Assembly (NCBI RefSeq): GCF_030150285.1
Contig: NZ_JASLGE010000027.1
Span: forward strand, 124,001-188,000
Length of the DNA stretch: 64,000 nt
Source of the DNA: Pseudomonas sp.
GTDB lineage: Bacteria; Pseudomonadota; Gammaproteobacteria; Pseudomonadales; Pseudomonadaceae
Direction: 5' to 3'
Positions 59,533 through 64,000 of the stretch are shown here, piece after piece (the first letter of the stretch is position 1; every line of letters starts with the position of its first letter). A model generated the notes under the pieces. It was not told the origin of the DNA and did no database searches. It worked only from the letters and a program-made list of their open reading frames with translations. The position numbers and the translations under genes were made by a program.

Positions 59533-61463
59533 AGCTGATACCGCAAGGTCAGGCTGCTTTGCAGACGCTGCGCTTGGCGCAACGCTTCACGCAGGATGCG
59601 CCGGTCGAGCTGGTTGAGGCTGTCCGGGTCGACCCGGTTGGAGTACGGGCGGTTTTCGCGGGTTTGCACCTGGTGCTGTTGCATCCGGGTTTGCTGGATA
59701 AAGTGATAGGCCTCTTCATAGGCGGCACCGTCCAGCGCTTCGATCACCTCCAGGCTGACCAGTTGGCGCAGGCGCTCCAGGGTATTGTTGGCCTCCACGC
59801 CGTGGGCCAGCGCCAACAGGCGAGCACCATCGACAAAGGGCGTGAGGCCCTGGATTTTGAGGTCCAGCGTGGCTTTGTCGTTGCCTTTGCGCTCCAGCAC
59901 AAACTCGCGGAAACGCCCCACGGGCGGGCGATGGCGCAAGGCATTGGCGGCCATCATGCGCTGGAACAGCCGGTTGTCGGCCACCTGCGTGAGGATTCCC
60001 TGGCGCAGTTGCTGGCAACCCTGTTCATCGCCCCAGACCACCCGCAGGTCGAAGTAGATGCTCGAAGCCAGCAGGTTTTCCGGCGTGGCTTCGCGAATAA
60101 AGGCGGCGAACCGGCGGGCCCATTCCGCGCGTGACAGGCACAGGTCCGGGTTGCCGGCCATGATGTTGCCCTTGCACAACGTAAAGCCGCAGGCCGCCAG
60201 GTGGGTGTTGATCTGCTGCGCAATCGGCAGCAGGCGCTGACGGTAGTCGGCGGCTTGGGCGGCGTCTTTGGCTTCGAACAGAATGCCGTTGTCCTGATCG
60301 GTGTGCAGGGTTTGTTCGCGTCGCCCTTCGCTGCCAAAACACAGCCAGGTGAACGGCACACCGGGGTCGCCTTTTTCCGCCAGCACCAACTCGATCACGC
60401 GGCACACGGTGTGGTCGTTGAGTTGGGTGATGATATGGGTGATCTGAGTGGACGATGCGCCGTGGGCGAGCATGCGCTCCACCAGTTGGCCAATTTCGCC
60501 GCGCAGGTTGATCAGGTTTTCTAGGCGCGGGGCATGGCGGATGGTGCGCGCCAGGTGCACCAGGTCGACCCGTTGCAGTGAGAACAGGTCACGTTCGGAG
60601 ACCACGCCGCACAGGCGTTGATCCTTGACCAGGCACACGTGGGCAATATGACGCTCGGTCATGGCGATCGCGGCGTCGAATGCGCTGTGGTCCGGGGACA
60701 GGTAAAACGGCCCTGGCGTCATGTGCAGGGCGATCGCCTGTGCAAAATCGTGCAGGCCGTTGGCAACCACTTGGCGCAGATCGCGCAGGGTAAAAATCCC
60801 CAACGGTGCTTTGTTCGCGTCGACGACCACGATGCTGCCCACTTGCTGCTCGTGCATCAGGCGCACCGCTTCACGCAGCGCGGTATCAGGCAGGCAGGTC
60901 ACGGGGTGGCGCATGGCCAGTTCACCCAGTCGTGTGTTGAGCGAATACTGATGGCCCAGGGTTTCAACGGCTTTTTGCTGCACCTGCTGGTTGACCTTGT
61001 CGAGCAGGCTGCTGACGCCGCGCAGGGCAAAGTCGCGGAACTCGTCGGACAGGGCGAACAACTTGATAAACGCCGGTTTGTTCAGTTGCAGGCAAAAGGT
61101 GTCTTCGGCGGCCCGGTGCTCGGTGCGGGTGGCCCGCTCGCCCAGCAGCGCGGCCAGCGGGAAGCATTCGCCAGCGGTGATTTCGAAGGTGGTCTGGGCC
61201 TCTTCGCGGCCTTGGTGAGTGCGTTCGCCCACGACGCGGCCCTGTTTCACAATATAAAAGTGCTCTACCGGGCCATCGGCCGGCCGGATGATGGTCTCGC
61301 CCGGGCCATAGAAGCGCAGTTGGCACTGCTCGACCAGGAACGCCAGGTGCGCGTTTTCCATGTGATTAAAGGGCGGGAAGCGCTGCAAAAACTGCATGGT
61401 GCCGTGAATATTTTGCAAAACCGCCGTTTTCCCTGCCTGGAGAAACGCATCCGATTGACTCAT
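59529..61463 (-). CDS. Cyclic nucleotide-binding/CBS/DUF294 nucleotidyltransferase-like protein
   Basis: The 644-residue product has, in order, a cNMP-binding domain (about 20-135; FYGPGETIIRPADGPVEHFY), two CBS repeats (about 175-290; VGSIVVVDANKAPLGIFTLR, HVCLVKDQRLCGVVSERDLF), a DUF294 nucleotidyltransferase-like domain (CFGSEGRREQTLHTDQDNG, with the GS and DxD-like residues) and the DUF294 C-terminal domain. It looks like GlnD-type signalling proteins. It is coupled to the exonuclease gene by an ATGA overlap. The target is unknown. The ATG at 61463 gives the family-like start. Confidence 0.88.
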   Translation of the reverse strand: MSQSDAFLQAGKTAVLQNIHGTMQFLQRFPPFNHMENAHLAFLVEQCQLRFYGPGETIIRPADGPVEHFYIVKQGRVVGERTHQGREEAQTTFEITAGECFPLAALLGERATRTEHRAAEDTFCLQLNKPAFIKLFALSDEFRDFALRGVSSLLDKVNQQVQQKAVETLGHQYSLNTRLGELAMRHPVTCLPDTALREAVRLMHEQQVGSIVVVDANKAPLGIFTLRDLRQVVANGLHDFAQAIALHMTPGPFYLSPDHSAFDAAIAMTERHIAHVCLVKDQRLCGVVSERDLFSLQRVDLVHLARTIRHAPRLENLINLRGEIGQLVERMLAHGASSTQITHIITQLNDHTVCRVIELVLAEKGDPGVPFTWLCFGSEGRREQTLHTDQDNGILFEAKDAAQAADYRQRLLPIAQQINTHLAACGFTLCKGNIMAGNPDLCLSRAEWARRFAAFIREATPENLLASSIYFDLRVVWGDEQGCQQLRQGILTQVADNRLFQRMMAANALRHRPPVGRFREFVLERKGNDKATLDLKIQGLTPFVDGARLLALAHGVEANNTLERLRQLVSLEVIEALDGAAYEEAYHFIQQTRMQQHQVQTRENRPYSNRVDPDSLNQLDRRILREALRQAQRLQSSLTLRYQL

Positions 61464-61747
61464 GACCGTTACCGCGTTGTGAGCTGTTGTAGGGGCGGGG
61501 CAGCGCGCGCCCCAGGGAGTGTTTAGACCCTCATGCTCGGTTGTCTGAGCGTGGGTGCCCATTGGACGTAAGTCTATGGCGGTAATGGCCTATTGGTATT
61601 GTTGAACTTGCCTACATCAATATTGCCTATTTCTCTTGATGTAAGGCTTGGAAATACCTCTGTGCTGGCGCACATTGGGACACGGTTGCGGAATAACTGA
61701 CTACGCTGCTGGGGTGTTTGATCGATAAGACTGCCGTCGAGAGCTGA

Positions 61748-62224
61748 ATGACAGAACATGACATCTTGACTGATGCTGAGCGCGAGGCCTTGAGCGAAGT
61801 GATGCAGGCTCCGGTGCTGGTTCAGTCCCATGAGCGCGTGCTGGTGGTTGACGACGACCGCGAGTCGCGTTTCTTGCTGGCCGAGCTGCTCACCCTGCAC
61901 GGTATTGAATGCCTGACCGCCCAGGGTGAGCCCGAGGCGTGGGCGCTGTTGCAGGCTGACATGTCGATTGGCTTGCTGCTGACCGACCTGCGCATGCACC
62001 CCCATAGCGGCCTGGAACTGATTGGCAAGGTGCGCAAGTCTCATTTGGCGGATTTGCCGGTGATCATCATCTCGGGGCATGCCGACGCGCGCGATGCCAT
62101 TGAAGCCATGCACTTGCACGTAGTGGACTTTTTGCTCAAGCCGATTGATACGCAAAAACTGCTGCAATTGATCCGCCAGGAACTGCAACTGGAACCCCCT
62201 GACGCGCTGCAGGTGCAGGCCTAA
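61748..62224 (+). CDS. Single-domain response regulator
   Basis: The 158-residue product is a lone receiver domain: acidic Asp35-37 (VLVVDDDRES), phospho-acceptor Asp80 (LLLTDLRMHPHSG), Ser109 (IIISGHAD) and Lys131 (FLLKPID). About 28 residues precede the domain, and there is no output domain. No histidine kinase is nearby in the window. It is divergent from the DUF294/CBS gene across 284 bp and ends at a shared terminator with glcB. Confidence 0.9.
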   Translation: MTEHDILTDAEREALSEVMQAPVLVQSHERVLVVDDDRESRFLLAELLTLHGIECLTAQGEPEAWALLQADMSIGLLLTDLRMHPHSGLELIGKVRKSHLADLPVIIISGHADARDAIEAMHLHVVDFLLKPIDTQKLLQLIRQELQLEPPDALQVQA

Positions 62225-62245
62225 ACCGTGCTCTTGATCAGACGT

Positions 62246-62274
62246 AAAAACCCCGGCACGTGGCCGGGGTTTTT
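62246..62274. terminator. Bidirectional Rho-independent terminator
   Basis: AAAAACCCCGG-CACGTG-CCGGGG followed by TTTTT. The A run on one side and T run on the other let it end both the response regulator and the convergent glcB transcript. Confidence 0.88.
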
Positions 62275-62291
62275 GTTGTTGCCGGGGGCAG

Positions 62292-64000
62292 TTACAGGCC
62301 GTGCTTGGCCTTGAACTCGCGACGACGACGGTGCAGCACCGGCTCGGTGTAGCCATTGGGCTGCCGGGTGCCTTCAATGACCAATTCGACCGCCGCCTGG
62401 AAGGCGATGTTGCTGTCGAAGTGGGGGGCCAGCGGGCGGTACAGCGGGTCATTGGCGTTTTGGCGGTCGACCACTGGTGCCATGCGCTTGAGGCTGGCCA
62501 GCACCTGCGCTTCAGTGACGATGCCGTGACGCAGCCAGTTGGCGATGTGCTGGCTGGAAATACGCAGCGTCGCACGGTCTTCCATCAGGCCGATGTCGTG
62601 AATGTCCGGCACCTTGGAACAGCCCACGCCCTGGTCGATCCAGCGCACGACGTAGCCCAGGATGCCTTGCGCGTTGTTGTCCAGTTCGTTCTGGATCTGC
62701 TCGGGCGTCCATTGCGGGTTCACGGCCAGCGGGATCGTCAGAATATCGTCCACCGAGGCATGAGCGCGCTTGGCCAGTTCGGCCTGACGGGCGAACACGT
62801 CGACCTTATGGTAATGCAGCGCGTGCAAGGCAGCGGCAGTCGGTGAGGGCACCCAGGCGGTGTTGGCCCCGGCCAGCGGGTGCGCAATTTTCTGCTCCAG
62901 CATGGTGGCCATCAGATCAGGCATGGCCCACATGCCTTTGCCAATTTGAGCGCGGCCTTGCAAACCCGTGCTCAACCCCACATCGACGTTGTTGTTCTCG
63001 TAGGCCGTAATCCACTTCTCGGCCTTCATGTCGGCCTTGCGCACCATGGGGCCGGCTTCCATTGAGGTATGGATTTCATCGCCGGTACGGTCCAGGAAGC
63101 CGGTGTTGATAAATACCACGCGCTCGCTGGCGGCCTTGATGCAGGCTTTGAGGTTGACGGTGGTGCGGCGCTCTTCGTCCATGATCCCGACTTTGAGCGT
63201 GTTGCGCGGCAGTGCGAGCACATCTTCGATACGGCCAAATAGCTCATTGGTGAACGCCGCTTCTTCCGGGCCGTGCATTTTCGGTTTAACGATGTACACA
63301 GAACCGGTGCGGCTGTTGCTGCGCGTGGTCTGGCCGTTGAGGCTGTGGATGGCCGCCAGGCTGGTCAGCAAGCCGTCGAGAATACCTTCGGGCACTTCGT
63401 TGCCGTCTTTGTCGAGAATCGCGTCGATGGTCATCAAGTGACCGACGTTGCGCACGAACAACAAAGAACGGCCATGCAGGGTGACGGTGCCACCGTGGGG
63501 TGCGGTGTAGGCGCGGTCCGGGTTCATGGTGCGGGTAAAGGTTTCGCCGCCCTTGGACACCTGCTCGCTCAGGTCGCCTTTCATCAGGCCCAGCCAGTTG
63601 CGGTAAATCACCACTTTATCGTCGGCGTCGACCGCCGCCACGGAGTCTTCGCAGTCCATGATGGTGGTCAGCGCGGCTTCCATCAGCACGTCTTTGACCC
63701 CGGCAGCATCGGTCTGGCCGATGGGGCTGGTGGCATCGATCTGAATTTCGAAGTGCAGGCCGTTGTGCTTGAGCAAAAGGGCGATGGGGGCGGCCGCTTC
63801 ACCCTGGAAGCCGATCAATTGCGCACTGTCACGCAGGCCCGTGGAGGCACCGCCCTTGAGGGCGACCTGCAAGGCACCGTCAACCAGGGCATAACCGGTG
63901 GCGTCAACATGGGAGCCGCTGGCCAGCGGCGCGGCTTCGTCCAGAAAAGCGCGGGCGAAGGCAATGACCTTGTCGCCCCGTACCTTGTTGTAACCGCGGC
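62292..64000 (-). CDS. glcB: Malate synthase G, 5' end beyond window
   Basis: The frame stays open to the right edge, giving 568 C-terminal codons of a protein that is usually about 725 residues. Recognisable parts are MDCEDSVAAVDADDKVVIYR, RSLLFVRNVGHLMT, KVGIMDEERRTTVNLK, INTGFLDRTGDEIHTSMEAG and the catalytic late motif CSKVPDIHDIGLMEDRATLR. The enzyme joins glyoxylate and acetyl-CoA to malate in the cytosol. Its promoter lies outside the window. Confidence 0.96.
   Translation of the reverse strand, partial: RGYNKVRGDKVIAFARAFLDEAAPLASGSHVDATGYALVDGALQVALKGGASTGLRDSAQLIGFQGEAAAPIALLLKHNGLHFEIQIDATSPIGQTDAAGVKDVLMEAALTTIMDCEDSVAAVDADDKVVIYRNWLGLMKGDLSEQVSKGGETFTRTMNPDRAYTAPHGGTVTLHGRSLLFVRNVGHLMTIDAILDKDGNEVPEGILDGLLTSLAAIHSLNGQTTRSNSRTGSVYIVKPKMHGPEEAAFTNELFGRIEDVLALPRNTLKVGIMDEERRTTVNLKACIKAASERVVFINTGFLDRTGDEIHTSMEAGPMVRKADMKAEKWITAYENNNVDVGLSTGLQGRAQIGKGMWAMPDLMATMLEQKIAHPLAGANTAWVPSPTAAALHALHYHKVDVFARQAELAKRAHASVDDILTIPLAVNPQWTPEQIQNELDNNAQGILGYVVRWIDQGVGCSKVPDIHDIGLMEDRATLRISSQHIANWLRHGIVTEAQVLASLKRMAPVVDRQNANDPLYRPLAPHFDSNIAFQAAVELVIEGTRQPNGYTEPVLHRRRREFKAKHGL

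Overview
This is a chromosomal window from a Pseudomonas of the fluorescens type. The evidence is GC-rich codon use, very close matches to known Pseudomonas betaine-catabolism proteins (GbcA/GbcB, DgcA/DgcB, SoxBDAG, GbdR), the gene order of that locus as I remember it from P. aeruginosa (PA5396-PA5421), and many copies of the GTAGGAGCGAGC...GCTCGCTCCTAC intergenic repeat of fluorescent pseudomonads. There are no rRNA, tRNA, insertion sequence or CRISPR features.

Layout. 1-3057: the end of a sugar-acid locus (a DenD-type dehydrogenase cut by the window edge, an MFS transporter, a divergent GntR regulator with a 17-bp palindromic operator). 3571-11306: gbdR, an orphan TccC/RHS toxin gene, two more AraC regulators of the GlxA type (one a clear GbdR paralogue) and a GABA-type permease. 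11658-12980: three small genes and a candidate small RNA. 13222-21116: dipeptidase homologue, DUF5943-type gene, dgcA, dgcB, etfA, etfB (dimethylglycine to sarcosine with electron transfer). 21147-32454: a compact 13-gene operon on the minus strand encoding a non-canonical type II secretion system with type IV pilus-like inner-membrane parts, which carries its own lytic transglycosylase and a chitin-active LPMO. 32801-33358: a repeat array built around DnaA-box sequences. 33475-36148: divergent gbcA and gbcB (glycine betaine to dimethylglycine). 36429-38082: a ZapA-like pair and threonine aldolase. 38170-41178: a PAAR type VI effector with three tandem copies of its immunity gene, each preceded by a relic of the toxin tip or by the toxin itself. 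41614-50494: glyA, soxBDAG, purU, fdhA (sarcosine to glycine, serine, formate and CO2). 50700-52819: DUF2780 gene, acyltransferase, RimB-like protease. 53306-58693: FecI/FecR sigma system with TonB receptor and PepSY partner. 58807-64000: exonuclease, DUF294/CBS protein, response regulator and the 3' part of malate synthase G.

How it fits together. The core is a complete betaine-to-serine pathway: GbcAB removes the first methyl group as formaldehyde, DgcAB with EtfAB removes the second, SoxBDAG the third with tetrahydrofolate as acceptor, and GlyA, PurU and FdhA dispose of glycine and the one-carbon units. GbdR is the expected activator. Between these conserved blocks sit variable islands (TccC toxin, T2SS with LPMO, DnaA-box array, T6SS effector/immunity array). 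The most unusual structures are the effector/immunity array, the DnaA-box array with invariant internal spacing, and the T2SS operon with a cargo gene inside it.
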